Below are positions 1 through 11,359 of a stretch of 64,000 nucleotides of DNA, in pieces. The DNA comes from Phascolomyces articulosus (taxonomy: Eukaryota > Mucoromycota > Mucoromycetes > Mucorales > Lichtheimiaceae), in the NCBI GenBank assembly GCA_025677815.1, contig JAIXMP010000017.1, positions 124,001 to 188,000 of the forward strand, read 5' to 3'. Each line of letters begins with the position of its first letter. Positions within the stretch are counted from its first letter, which is position 1. Below the pieces are notes generated by a model. It was not told where the DNA came from, made no database searches, and worked only from the letters and a program-made list of their open reading frames with translations. Made by a program: the position numbers and the translations under genes.

Positions 1-710
1 GATGAATATCATGTCTTTTACCGTGATAACAATCAAACAGCCGAAAATGCTATATCCATGGCCTATGTTGGACCATCTATTACACCTTTTGATTATGTTA
101 ATCCAGGGTTCCGTTTGTATCACGTGGATGCCGAGACTTTTGAAGTAGTTGATTCGATCACTTTTATTGCTGATTTGGACCAGGCAGATACATGGATCAC
201 TGGACCTGTAAGTATATAATTATTATTTTTTTCATTAAAAAAACGAAAACAAGATATATATTATAAACACCAAAAGCTTATCATGGATAACAATGACTTT
301 AGAATTGGCATGTTGAATATACTGCACGAGATGCATACAATTCATCTTTTGCACCTTTACATGATACAACATCCCCATTAACACCTGCATGGTGGCACAA
401 TGTTTCCGTTTCCATGGAAGAGGACCCAGATGTTATGTTTGATAAATATTGGAAGTATCGTGCGAAATCATCACCTTATGTATCCGAATGTGACGAAGAA
501 TGCCGTGCTTCGGTAATTTGTGGTATTCGAGCTGGTAAATCTGAGCAACGATGTGATTATGATCCAGACGTTCTTCCTGGAGGTATTAATAATAAGAAAC
601 GAAGGCCAATTGAAGAACCTACATGTGGTCTTCATTTACAAGGTGCCACCACACGTTATGCCAAGCAATATGAACAGTACCAAGAACAACAGCAGCAACA
701 GGAAAGATAA
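1..710 (+). CDS. Acid sphingomyelinase-like phosphodiesterase, C-terminal part (5' truncated)
   Basis: Two exons are visible: 1-207 (entering in frame 1 from outside the window) and 303-710, joined by a GTAAGT...AG intron at 208-302. The first residues, DEYHVFYRD, match the end of the metallophosphatase core just after the GHTH metal-binding motif of acid sphingomyelinases, which would lie outside the window. Further family features are a Y/F-rich stretch with NPGFRLYHVD, the WHVEY...AR...Y segment, and a closing Cys-rich region (SECDEECRA...CGIRAG...CD) resembling the C-terminal disulphide domain of acid sphingomyelinase. By family knowledge these are secreted or lysosomal/vacuolar Zn-dependent enzymes that hydrolyse phosphodiester bonds such as in sphingomyelin. 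The last 15 residues are a Q-rich tail. An endopolyphosphatase-type relative is the main alternative. Substrate cannot be told from this fragment. Confidence 0.8.
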
Positions 711-2697
711 CTTTTATCAATATCTACCCACGAATATATATATAAATATAATCCTCGTCTTATTATTATATCTACCATATTTTGTATAATTTACTAGAAC
801 CACTGTGTTTGACTCCTGTATAAATAAAGAATTTTTTGATTTGTCTTTAAAAAAAATACTATGTTGATCAACCGTTCAACAAATATTGTCAACTGATGCT
901 TGCAATAACATTGACGTATTTATTCATTAAGGGCTTTGAGTAAGCTTCTTTGAATAACGACATAGAAATGAAATTTGCTTTTGGATTTGTCTATCTCATC
1001 ATTCCAATAAATAACAACAGCGACTGAATGATTGATGGTTATATCAACCAAAAGTATATATGTACATAAAAATATGAATACCTTATACTCAATTTACTTT
1101 AAAGAACTACTTGTAATATGATATAATAATAAATCACAATGCTCATTTTGAGCTATTGTAAAGCTCCATCTGGCTTGAAAGTTGCTAATACAAACGTTGA
1201 ACGGTTCCATCAGGCTTTTCTCGTACATGATATGCTGGTGTTGATGATGATTGATCTTGTAATGATGAATTATCGATATAGCCCACAGAGAATCATCCAA
1301 TTTCTCTACTATTTCAGGTATGCATGTCCAAATAATGGAATTGATACATATTTTTTTTAAAAAAAAAATAAGTAATTATACATCGTATCGTAAAAAAAAC
1401 CAAAGGAAGCTTGTTTCTTTTTTATATATACAATTTGCACCATAATCGTCGTCAAGGTATTTTAATTATTTACAAATTTTTAAAACGTAGATTCATGCAT
1501 CTAGTGGATATGATTCAATATAAATAGCAACTAGAAAGCTACTCAAATGCAATTAACTATTTTTTTTTTCATACAACTACGCAAAAGAAATAAAGTACAG
1601 CATCCATAATCACTACTACAAAAATTGAGTGTGCAACAAGTAATTCGATATTGACTGTGATCTTTTTTATTTCAAAATTTAAAAAATCAACATCTGTAGA
1701 TATTTATATATATATATGTTATCCATATAGTAGTGTCAAACCCAGACCCATTTACTAATTATACGATATATTATAAGGTTGTTGTATGATCCAGATTAGT
1801 GACAAGTTGTTTTATGCTGTAACTAAGGGTTTTCAATAATAAAATTTTGGTTCATGCACGACATTTATTCCTGTGATAAATGCATCTGGTTTTGTGTTAC
1901 CATTAATGAAATTTATGAGAGCAAAACAAGGTTAAAAGAAAGCTGCATGCTGGTAGGTTTTCGTCGAGGTGTTGAAAGGGATCTATTAGATACATTCATA
2001 ATGTACTTCACTATATACATCATATAGATGATTGACCCATAATAACTTTATTTGTGTATAACTGTCATTGTACTAAACAAACACATAAGTAATAATATAC
2101 AGTAACTAGCTTTAATAGTACCTGAACACAAATAAATGCCATTATCAATAAATAAGAATAACTTTTGGAGAAAAAGAACACATTAAAAAAGAAAAAGGAA
2201 AGTCACCAGACCAACACCATATCCTGACACTCCAAAAAACATACGTCATATATATCATATATATATACACTCTTCTTGTTCATCTTGCAGTACTTTTCTG
2301 TTTCCCTTTCAAACATAGCACATAGTCGGATTGGGTGTTTGCTGACTTTTTTTTTTGTTGTTTGTTCAAAATACTTTTTTTTATTATTCAACCCCTCTCT
2401 CTCGCTATCACTTTGTCTCTCGAAAAAAAGTGGACCATATAAAACTATAATAATAACTTTTATTTCCCTCTCTTTCTTTCTTTCCCTCGGTCATCAAAAG
2501 GCTGTAATGCAACTCGAATAATTATTTGTGTGGTTTCTTAATTCATTTTTTTTCATTTCGTTCTTCTTTCTTTTCTTTTCTTTCATATATACCAAATATT
2601 AGTTGCCCCTGATTGTATATACGCTTCATTATCATTTCATTTATTATACACATTACTTTAAAAAACAACAACTTAGCAATAACTAAAACTCATTACA
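711..2697. other. Intergenic region between sphingomyelinase-like and Cdc4-like genes
   Basis: About 2 kb, AT-rich. The first 120 bases are probably 3' UTR. Around 1163-1340 on the minus strand there is a coding-looking stretch split between two frames (see findings). From about 2160 to 2697 the DNA becomes CT-rich on the plus strand (runs of CTCTCTC, TTTCTTTC), typical of the promoter and 5' leader of the downstream gene. No tRNA or recognisable gene was seen. Confidence 0.6.
823..828 (+). terminator. Probable polyadenylation signal (AATAAA)
   Basis: An AATAAA hexamer lies 113 nt after the stop codon of the sphingomyelinase-like gene, in AT-rich DNA. It is a plausible poly(A) signal; the cleavage site is not determinable. 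Confidence 0.4.
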
Positions 2698-3267
2698 ATG
2701 ATGCATTCTACTACTAACCCGTCATCTCATTCTTCACAACACCCATTATCCGTCAATACCAATACAACTACTACAGCCACTTCTACCACTACCAATACTT
2801 GTAATCCTTCCCCACCATTAACAACACCTTCTTCAACCCCAACAACTGTCCGAATCTTCGTAGAAGCATCTTCCTCGTCAAATAATTCAACTCCCCCTCA
2901 TCTCGATCACTCATCCATCGCACACGATCATAATAACACGGGGTATCCACTTTCTAATGCCGTAACCCCTCCTAGCCTTAGACCCTATAGAATATTCAGT
3001 ACACAACCTGTCGAACAACAACAACGACCAGATAAGGTAACACATATAAATATGCATTCAATGGAAGGAACAAAAAAAAAGGGTCATGTGGGAAAGGGGA
3101 GAGGAATCCAAAGACAACCCATCTATCAAATCAGGAAGGTACTTTTTTTTTTACTGAATTATTTATCATCCCTCTTCCGACCCGATAATATTATGTGTGT
3201 GTGGTTTTTTAGCAGCAGCCAGATTATTTGGCCAACAAACGACGTGGATCATTATCCACTAATAATG

Positions 3268-3310
<43 letters not shown>

Positions 3311-5571
3311 TAATACAATCTATAACAAAAAACGAGCACGACTTGAAACATTTTTACCACCACTTCATTATACTACCACCACTACTACATCTGCAACACG
3401 ATCCGAGGCTTATATTGACAAGTATGCCATGCCCTCTCCATCCTATCCAATCAATCCTAATGACGACGAAGAAACCATGGTTTCAGCTTCTTCCACATTA
3501 CCAGCTACAACAACAGCGTTATCATCAACAGCAAGAGTACCCTCCTCGCTATCAACGTCATTACTAGAAGATGATGATGTTGAGTTTGATTTCAGCATGA
3601 CAGATACATTACGACGATTACCAAACATGGTACATGCGTATGATTCACTTTCACCAGAAATGAAAAGTTATGTTTTGTTTCAATTACTTAAACGATCATC
3701 GACCAATACCCTTCAGTTTGTAAATTCCATGATTGTTCCCGCTCTGAAGCGTGATTTTCTTGCATCGCTTCCCCTTGAATTGGCACTCCATGTGATCAGT
3801 TACTTGGATGCAGAATCACTCTGTCGTGCTGCATGTGTCAGCCACAAGTGGCGTTCTATTATTGATTCAGACATGTCAACATGGAAACGTTTATTGGAAA
3901 AGGAAAACATCGAATATAAGGATCCTTGGCAAGATGAGATTGGAAGTGAGGAAGAAGACGACGATAATGATGAGGTAGAGGTGGGAGATAGAGATGAAAC
4001 AGCGACTGCTGTTACGATATCAACTGAATCTATGCTGGAACAATCGGATATGGATACGGCAGAAGATGGTGATGAAGTAGAAGGGTTTGTTGAGGAACAA
4101 CATCATGTTCAATGGCGACAAGCTTGGTATGGTGCTGATCTCAATAATTCACCCATGAACGCTCATACCAACATCAACCACCGTAACAACAACAATAACC
4201 ATCATTATCATTACAACAATTATACTAACGATAACAATAATAACAGTAGTAGTAGTACGACTAGCAATACCAGCAGTAGTAAAATGGAGATTGATGGTCT
4301 CAGCGACAATTATAGCAATCGAAAAGGCAAATTAAAAGCACCCAATCATCCATATAAAGATATTTTCCGACGCCACTATACCCTCCGCCAAAATTGGAAA
4401 CACGGACGAGCGAAACGAATAAACTTTGAAGGTCACCCAGGTCATGTGGTGACGTGCCTAGAAATAGTCGACGATAATAAAATCATATCAGGTGCAGACG
4501 ATTCACTGATCAACATTTATGACATTTTCACGGGTCAACGTTATCATTCGTTACAAGGTCATGAAGGTGGTGTATGGGCATTACAGTACTATCGAAATAC
4601 ACTTGTCAGTGGATCCACTGACCGTACAGTGCGTATCTGGGATATTCGACAAGGTGTGTGTACCCATGTATTCCTTGGCCATACATCTACGGTTCGTTGC
4701 CTTCAAATTATCATTCCAACCCTTATCAATGGTAAGATGGAACCTAGTGTTCCATTGATTGTCACTGGTTCACGCGATTCGACATTGCGCGTATGGCGAC
4801 TTCCTAATTTGGACCGTGACGAAACGTTTCAAGGTGTTGGTTTCAATCCATGGTATATGCATACATTAACAGGCCACAACCATTCTGTCCGAGCACTAGC
4901 AGCTCATGGCAATCGACTTGTGAGTGGTAGTTATGATTGTTCGGTGTGTGTATGGAATGTAGAAGAAGGTGCCTTACTTCATCGTATGGAAGGTCATTCT
5001 CAAAAGGTATACGCTGTCGTCATCGATCCAGAACGACAAAGATGCATGAGTGGAAGTATGGACAGCACGGTACGGATTTGGGATATGGAACATGGACACT
5101 GTCTCAAAGTGCTTGAAGGACATTCCATCTTGGTTGGTTTACTGGGTCTGACACCCAATTATCTGGTATCGGCAGCAGCAGATGCATCATTACGTGTATG
5201 GTCGCCAGAAAATGGTGGATGTCAACATGTGTTGAATGGACATCATGGTGCAATCACATGTTTCCATCATGATGAGACAAAAGTTATCTCTGGCTCTGAA
5301 GGTGGTTTGAAAATGTGGGATATCAAGACGGGACGTCATGTCAGAGATCTTATTACTGGTGTAAATGGAGTATGGCGCGTGGCGTTTGATCGACGTCGAT
5401 GTGTTGCAGCAATACACAGGTAAAAGAGAAAAGACGATTGATAAATGAAGCTGGATAAAAATATAATCATATATTAAAATATAGCTTCAAATATGTAGGG
5501 ATAATGTTACTTCATTTGAAGTACTGGACTTTGGTGTTTGTGGATTAGAGGAGGAAAGCCATCTTGTATAG
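2698..5571 (+). CDS. cdc4: F-box/WD40 substrate receptor, Cdc4/FBXW7 type
   Basis: Exons 2698-3036, 3213-5419 and 5499-5571 give 872 residues. The order is: a long Ser/Thr/Pro/Asn-rich N-terminus with a poly-Ser tract; a helical dimerisation segment (DTLRRLPNMVHAYDSL...); an F-box from about residue 297 (SLPLELALHVISYLD...CVSHKW); an acidic plus Asn/His-rich linker; and WD40 repeats from about 518 to the C-terminus (GHPGHVV, GHEGGVWAL, GHTSTVRCL, GHNHSVRAL, GHSQKVYAV, GHSILVG, GHHGAIT). In the FBXW7 family, Arg residues in VSGSTDRTVRIW, TGSRDSTLRVW and HSVRAL correspond to those that hold the phosphodegron, so the protein should target phosphorylated cell-cycle regulators to the SCF ubiquitin ligase. 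The last exon (DNVTSFEVLDFG...) restores the usual VLDFG ending. An upstream extension of exon 2 is possible because three AGs occur in tandem at its acceptor. Confidence 0.92.
3268..3310 (+). repeat. (CAT)14 trinucleotide microsatellite inside coding exon
   Basis: A perfect run of 14 CAT units followed by C. In the frame of the Cdc4-like gene it reads as TCA, giving a poly-Ser tract. In another frame the same bases would be poly-His, which explains a spurious overlapping open frame. Confidence 0.95.
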
Positions 5572-7282
5572 CATTTTTCTCAAATAAAATAATAACTTTA
5601 AACTCTCTTCCTTATCCACTTACTATCCCAACAATCTCATTGGTACATATATTCCTCACATCTTTCTTTTTCCCTCATCACTTTGCAATTAAATATATAC
5701 ACAACATAAGCACTCTGCCATTGTATTGTTTATTATTATTATTATTTTCAACATCATATATACATATAACGAAACAGAATACTATAATTTGATTTTTTCC
5801 AAAATAAAGGATACATCATAAGGTTAAATGGAATGAGAAAAAAAACTGCTTCAAAAAAACAATCCTCCCTTTCAAAGTCATTACAATGAAATTTATATTA
5901 AAATAGTCAAGTTATATATTATCCATAATAGGCCTAGAAAGTTGAATATTGGTTTAATACATTAATACGTTACTTTATGGAACGGCAGCAAAATATCAAG
6001 CGATCCCTTTTTTTAGGAAGTGCAGATGGACAAAGTCTTGGACTAACTTATTAATCAGCTAACCAAAAAAAAAACCATGAATCAATTACTCATTTCTTAA
6101 TATACACAATGTTATTATATCATTCTATGATGGATTGTTTATCTTTGTCTTGTATTCAAATGACACTTATGAATTTCAATATAAGGTATAACTGATGTTT
6201 TTATATTACATAATACTCATTATATAATAGCATACTATTCGATTTACTTTTTCTATTATTTTATCCAGGGTCGTTCCAAACATATATGGCTCTGTACTAT
6301 ACTTTTGTATTTAATAACTAGAGCTGTTTAGTCTTCTATTAAACAACACAATTTCCAGTATTAGTTTATGATTGGCTCCAGAAGCTTGTTGCTTACTTGT
6401 TCATTTATTTATGTAGTTTGACTATTAGCAAAAAACAACTGAATATTGAACAAAATATTATTTTGTATGCGAACTCCACATGAATATAATCCCTTTTATT
6501 TGTATGCTATAATACATACAATGTATTTTTAACGATAAGCAAAAGATAATATTAATCTGCATAAGTATGTTGATATTGTCATGTTTCTAAAGAGTGGCTG
6601 TTGTATAGATGAGAGTCTTTTTGATATATCAGCTATTCGCGTAACATAAATACATTATTCCTTAAAATTTTACTTAGTTATTTTTTTTATAAAGGTATTA
6701 TTATATATTATTAAAAGAAACTTCTAATTTGATGTCATAACAATACTAATGATTTGAATATATAGGTAGTATTTTATAAGTAAAATATGCTGTTATTAGC
6801 TACTGAAATACTAGAGTATGATATAATGTACATCAGATATAATTTTTGTAATACATATAAATGATCCCCTTTAATAAACTATGTCTATCTAGTAAGGTGA
6901 ATACTATACAGTCGTACTATTAAGGACTAGCTTTTTTAAAGCAGCTGTTAGAAAATCAATATTTCTAGAATCTCTTTGGCAAGTGATAGCAACAAAATCA
7001 ACAGGTTTTTCCCCAAATATAATTAATACAAGTGCCAAAATAAATAAATCAAAAGCTACTTTGTAATTATACTTAGCTTCGATTAGCTAGTTGTAGCCAA
7101 CTAAAGAACAAAGCTGGTTAAGATTTTTTTGCGTTCAACGCGACGCAAATTTTGAACGGGCTCAACGCGAAAAAAAAATCGCGAAACTGCGCTTTTTTCA
7201 CTTCTTTGTTCTTACTTTTGCCCTTTTGACGTTCAAAATGAATAATAAACGAAACCATAATGCATAGGAAATAGCCACTCCA

Positions 7283-7693
7283 ATGTTAAAAGAGCAAAAG
7301 GTTCCCCTATTTATATTTATTTATTGTTGCAGGAACAAAAAAAAAAATACTAAACTTACTAAACTATACCGGCAAAAGGAATATCCATCTCATCCGCCCC
7401 TGGTTGACGGATCTTCCAGTGCTTCTATTTCATCAGAAATCCCCACTTTGGCCACAACCATTCCTATCAAAATAATTGGGTTAATGGAAAGGAGTACCGT
7501 TATCTGCGACAGAATCATGCGGTCTATTGGATTACAAATTACCGCTCATTCATTTATACCAAACACACAACAGTTACGAAAAAAAGCATTCACGCATATT
7601 GGTGACATTAAGAATATCAATATTACACGTCAAACTATGGCACGGGTGACACGTTCTATTTTCTTTATGAGTGACACTGATTATACCTTCTAA
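7283..7693 (+). CDS. Uncertain open frame, no recognised family
   Basis: A 136-codon frame (7283 ATG to TAA) with ordinary amino-acid composition, for example EIPTLATTIPIKIIGLMERS and QQLRKKAFTHIGDIKNIN. I recognise no domain. It begins in a low-complexity KKKNTKLTKL stretch and sits between palindromic DNA (7130-7175) and a transposon-end-like sequence (7979), so it could be a relic of a mobile element rather than a host gene. Neighbouring frames show short coding-like pieces as well, which suggests decay. Treat as hypothetical. Confidence 0.2.
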   Translation: MLKEQKVPLFIFIYCCRNKKKNTKLTKLYRQKEYPSHPPLVDGSSSASISSEIPTLATTIPIKIIGLMERSTVICDRIMRSIGLQITAHSFIPNTQQLRKKAFTHIGDIKNINITRQTMARVTRSIFFMSDTDYTF

Positions 7694-7994
7694 TTAATGC
7701 GAATACTTTGAAATTATAAAATTTATTAAGGACGAAATTAATTGAACACACGCTGATTCCAGCTTCTTGCTCTCGTCAGTTCACAAGACTCAGTTCTGAA
7801 AAACCTGCGGGGCAGCAGGGAAAAGGTGCCGGTATATCGACCGAAAAAAGGGTGTTACAAATCAAGAAAACCGATATAGGAAGGGGAATTACTAAGTTAT
7901 AGAAATAGAGTCGAGAGAACAGAGGGTACTTATCCTTTCGATGGCGGAACATTATGGTAGCCAAAGGATAATGCGAATACAGTCAACCCCCGTT

Positions 7995-8033
7995 TTTTGC
8001 AGGTGCATTTTGTCGTAAAAAAAACCTGCAAAA
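7995..8033. repeat. Inverted repeat beside a pogo-like end sequence
   Basis: Arms TTTTGCAGGT (7995-8004) and ACCTGCAAAA (8024-8033) are perfect reverse complements with a 19-nt spacer. They directly follow TACAGTCAACCCCCG (7979-7993), which resembles the terminal inverted repeats of pogo/Tc1-mariner transposons that insert at TA. Confidence 0.6.
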
Positions 8034-9213
8034 TGCAAAAAGTGAGGAATCCGCAATTTCACTAAGTACTGAGCGAGATGATTGCTCATAGAGATTTGGA
8101 TTTGTCACCTTTTAAAACCTAGACGAAGCATCCGGGGCTCTTACCGAAATGAACGGCCGAAAAGTTTTTTCGTGACGAATTCATGTCAACTATGGTCGTT
8201 ATAACACTTTATCTCTTCATACAAATCGTCACGTTAGTTCATAAACATTATACCATCAAAAAAAATATTTTTCATTTCTTTTATACTCTCTCTTTCTCTC
8301 GCTTCATTTTTTTTACTTGAAGCATATCCAAACAAACCGTCTTTAAAAGAAAAAACTTTTTTATATTCCATACTCTTTCTCTCCTCTTTATTTCTTCTAT
8401 TGTACTTCATTTTGTCTTTCTAAAAAAAAAAAGTTATTAACGTTGGCTTATCATATATTCACTTTATTTTCTCATTAAATAACCTTTCCACCCATTATAC
8501 TCTCTTAATACACCTTTTTAACGTGATATATACAATGCAATTCATATCATGATGTCAATGGCTTTGTTTTTGGAGTGGGCTCCTGATTATTATACTGGAT
8601 ATTGAAAAATGACATTCGAGTGCCAAGAACGTATATTGATGGAGCCGAAAAACGCATATCCCCACAATTTTTATATTCTTAAACGCAAAGCACTGTGGTA
8701 TGATGCTATTTTCTCAACTTTATGCTTTTAATAACTGTCTCGAAGAAGGATGTGTTCACTGAAGACAATAAATAAACCATAACATTTTCATCGTAGTATG
8801 ATGCTAAAACAGATAAATTGCATACTAAAATAAGCAAAAATATGCAGCTTTATCTGCCTATCCATTAAGGTCGTACAACCGATTCCATTTCAGAAAACAA
8901 TAATAAAAATAATGCTGCCAATTCCACCTGAGCAATAGAAAAAAAATGGAACTAGCTTAAACCCTGTTTTTTCCAGCTTTTAACTTTTTTTTTCTTTCTC
9001 TTTCTCTCTCTCTCTCTCCCTCTGATCCTTTTCTAACCTCTCTTTCACATACATACCCAAAACAAGAAAACCTAAAAAGGTTGTCTTATTTCTAAAAAAA
9101 GCCTCATTAAAAAAACATTCTTTCAATCGTTTATTCGATCAAATAACAACATATAAAGAAGAAAAATCCGGGTTTGAGAGAGGGGAAGAAGAAGAAAGGG
9201 TTTTTATTTCGAC

Positions 9214-11143
9214 ATGGCACTCGAGGATGGGCATCAAGATGAATTAACTATAACAAACGATCGACATTTCCCTCAACTTTACCTTCAGATCACGACTGTT
9301 GATTATAATCGTAAAGATCCAGTATTTTGGATACAAGCTCTTGTAAGTTTCTTTCTACACAACTGAACTCTATCTATGCTTGACGAGCAAATTTGGAGGT
9401 GATATATATACATAAAGATTAGATTATTAAGTGTGTATCTTTGATATTGAAATACAATAGACAACACTTGTCAAGTACCGACATAAACAACGACGTATTC
9501 CTCGATATTATAGCGAACTTGAAAAACTCCACGGCCACCTGACTGCAACACTTGACGACGTGTATATACCTGTTCTCCCCATTTGTCCACAAGCAAAGTA
9601 TGACAAACAAGGCCATATGCTAAGCCGGTATTGGTGGGTTCAACTTATTGATCAACAGAGACAGCAGAATAGTGAACATGAAGAAGAGGATCGATTATTA
9701 CCCAATTCAGATATCAAAATACAACATTGGTTGGATAGGATAGCAAACCATGAAAGGATACAACAAAGTGAAGGATTACGTGAATTTGTTGAGAGTGAAG
9801 TCGGGGTAGGTAAGCTTTTTAACCCTGGAGAGAGAGCGAGAATAAAAGAAAGAAGCAGTGTACTGTTATGAGCAGTGTATATATAGAGATGAGGAATTCT
9901 CTTTTTTTTCGGTTCATCATCCGCTTTTTTTTTTTTTACGTTTGCCAAGATAGAAAGAATAAAGAGAAAAAAATAACTCAAGAAATGTTGTCTAACCATA
10001 CAACTTGCTTTTTTTATAAAAGTTCCGACCGCAGTTGAACAAGAAAAAGTCATCCAAATCCAAACGAAGACATAGTGCAACTATAAGGAATGAAGATCTT
10101 GAACCTGAATTTTGGATATTAAATGAACAAATTGATGCATTTCGGCTTTATCTTGGGCAATTACTCCCTTGTTTATCTCGAGTTGCCCTTGAACAAAAAG
10201 GTTAGGATTCAAAAAGAAAGCGGGAGGACAAGAGAAGATGGAAAGGGCGAAAAGAGACAAAGACATGACTTTGTTGAACCTTTTTTTTTTGTACCACATA
10301 TTTTATAATAGGTAGTGCAGAAGCATGGATGGATTTGGCTTCAATGTGGATTACATATGGTGGAATGGAACGACATCCGGAACTCTTCATGTATGGTATT
10401 TGTAGTATGCTTGCTTTTTTATATTATCGAAAATGGTAGATCTATCATCCTGACTTGGATTTGGTAATATATATAGAATATATAAGTATATTGTTCGAGT
10501 ATGTCAACAAGTGCATAGCATTGAATTACTTCAGGTAATAATAATAAGAACAATGTGATTTTTTATTTTAACTTCACGCACTATCAGAAACAAACAGGCT
10601 AATGATTTTATTTTTACTTAAAGGAAATTGCAATGAATGAAACATTAGGGGAAGAGGTAGAGTATCAAATCAGGAATGCCCTGAATGCACAAGGTATCAT
10701 GACACGACGATTATCTGCACTCTCAGACTATTTCGCAAGTCGGAAGCGGACAGAATCAAGTTTGCGCAACGTTGAACGACTGAAATCTTCATCCAACATT
10801 GATCGTGATCAAGCAAACGATGCTATTGCTGAGCTAGAATATGTAAGTTTCCTTCATCATTGTACATTGATTATTTATTATTGTTGTTTATTTATTATTT
10901 ATTGTTTCATTTTCATTTATGCAAAAATTACAGGCAAGACGTGTTGAACACGATGCATTACAGCGTTATGAACGTATTGATAGTCATTTTGATGAAGATT
11001 TGGAAAAACGATATAAACCTCAAACTGCAAGTGATATGATCACATCTATCCGTGAATATGCAAAAAGTCAACTCATTCTCGAAAAACAAAAATTAGCCGC
11101 TTGGCAAAACATGTTATCTAGTATAAAACATCATTCATCATAA
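9214..11143 (+). CDS. vps17: PX-domain sorting nexin, Vps17-like (retromer SNX-BAR subunit)
   Basis: Seven exons: 9214-9342, 9461-9805, 10023-10200, 10312-10390, 10477-10534, 10624-10842, 10934-11143, giving 405 residues. The N-terminal part is a PX domain: TTVDYNRKDPVFW, then KYRHKQRRIPRYYSELEKLH and VYIPVLPICP, matching the Vps17 pattern of NRKDP...RYR...R.Y.EL..L..HL...PALP. After FVESEVG|FRPQ comes a long helical C-terminal half (FWILNEQIDAFRLYLGQLLP..., EIAMNETLGEEVEYQIRNAL, ALQRYERIDSHFDEDLEKRY) of the kind that forms a BAR coiled coil. Family knowledge: Vps17 pairs with Vps5 on endosomes to tubulate membrane for retromer recycling to the Golgi. It is somewhat shorter than yeast Vps17. 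The exon 4/5 junction (HPELF|IYKYIV) is the least certain join. The gene converges on the Pif1 gene 216 bp away. Confidence 0.75.
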
Positions 11144-11229
11144 TAACCCCTCCCCTCTCCCCTTTCATCTCATTTTTTTTTATCTCACATATCCTCCTTT
11201 TAGCATAGTAAATTAATAGTAATATCGAT

Positions 11230-11235
11230 AATAAA
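11230..11235 (+). terminator. Probable polyadenylation signal (AATAAA)
   Basis: AATAAA 87 nt downstream of the Vps17-like stop codon, inside the short convergent gap before the Pif1 gene. Confidence 0.4.
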
Positions 11236-11359
11236 CTTTACTTTTTTTTTGGTAATGTTTTTTTAATACATGAAAATATATCTAATATGAGTAAAATCAA
11301 TTATGATGACGAAATATACCTGTCTTCTTTATGAATACTCGGCTATTATTATATTATTA

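Larger units (their letters stand above)
5572..9213. other. Long AT-rich intergenic region with decayed-looking fragments
   Basis: 5572-7100 is AT-rich with no gene that I recognise; CT-rich DNA at 5600-5760 may be 3' UTR. At 7130-7175 there are CG-containing inverted repeats. 7283-7693 carries an uninterrupted 136-codon frame without a recognisable family. 7979-8033 looks like one end of a pogo/Tc1-type transposon followed by a 10-bp-arm hairpin. 8270-8530 and 8990-9200 are CT-rich like promoter/leader DNA; the second leads into the Vps17-like gene. A 40-codon frame lies at 8609-8731. Confidence 0.5.

Noticed and set aside
2698..3567. Single 289-codon frame with a poly-His run
   Set aside because: Only the first 113 codons are the real first exon. 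The rest reads through the intron and then the Cdc4 poly-Ser microsatellite in the wrong frame, producing His.
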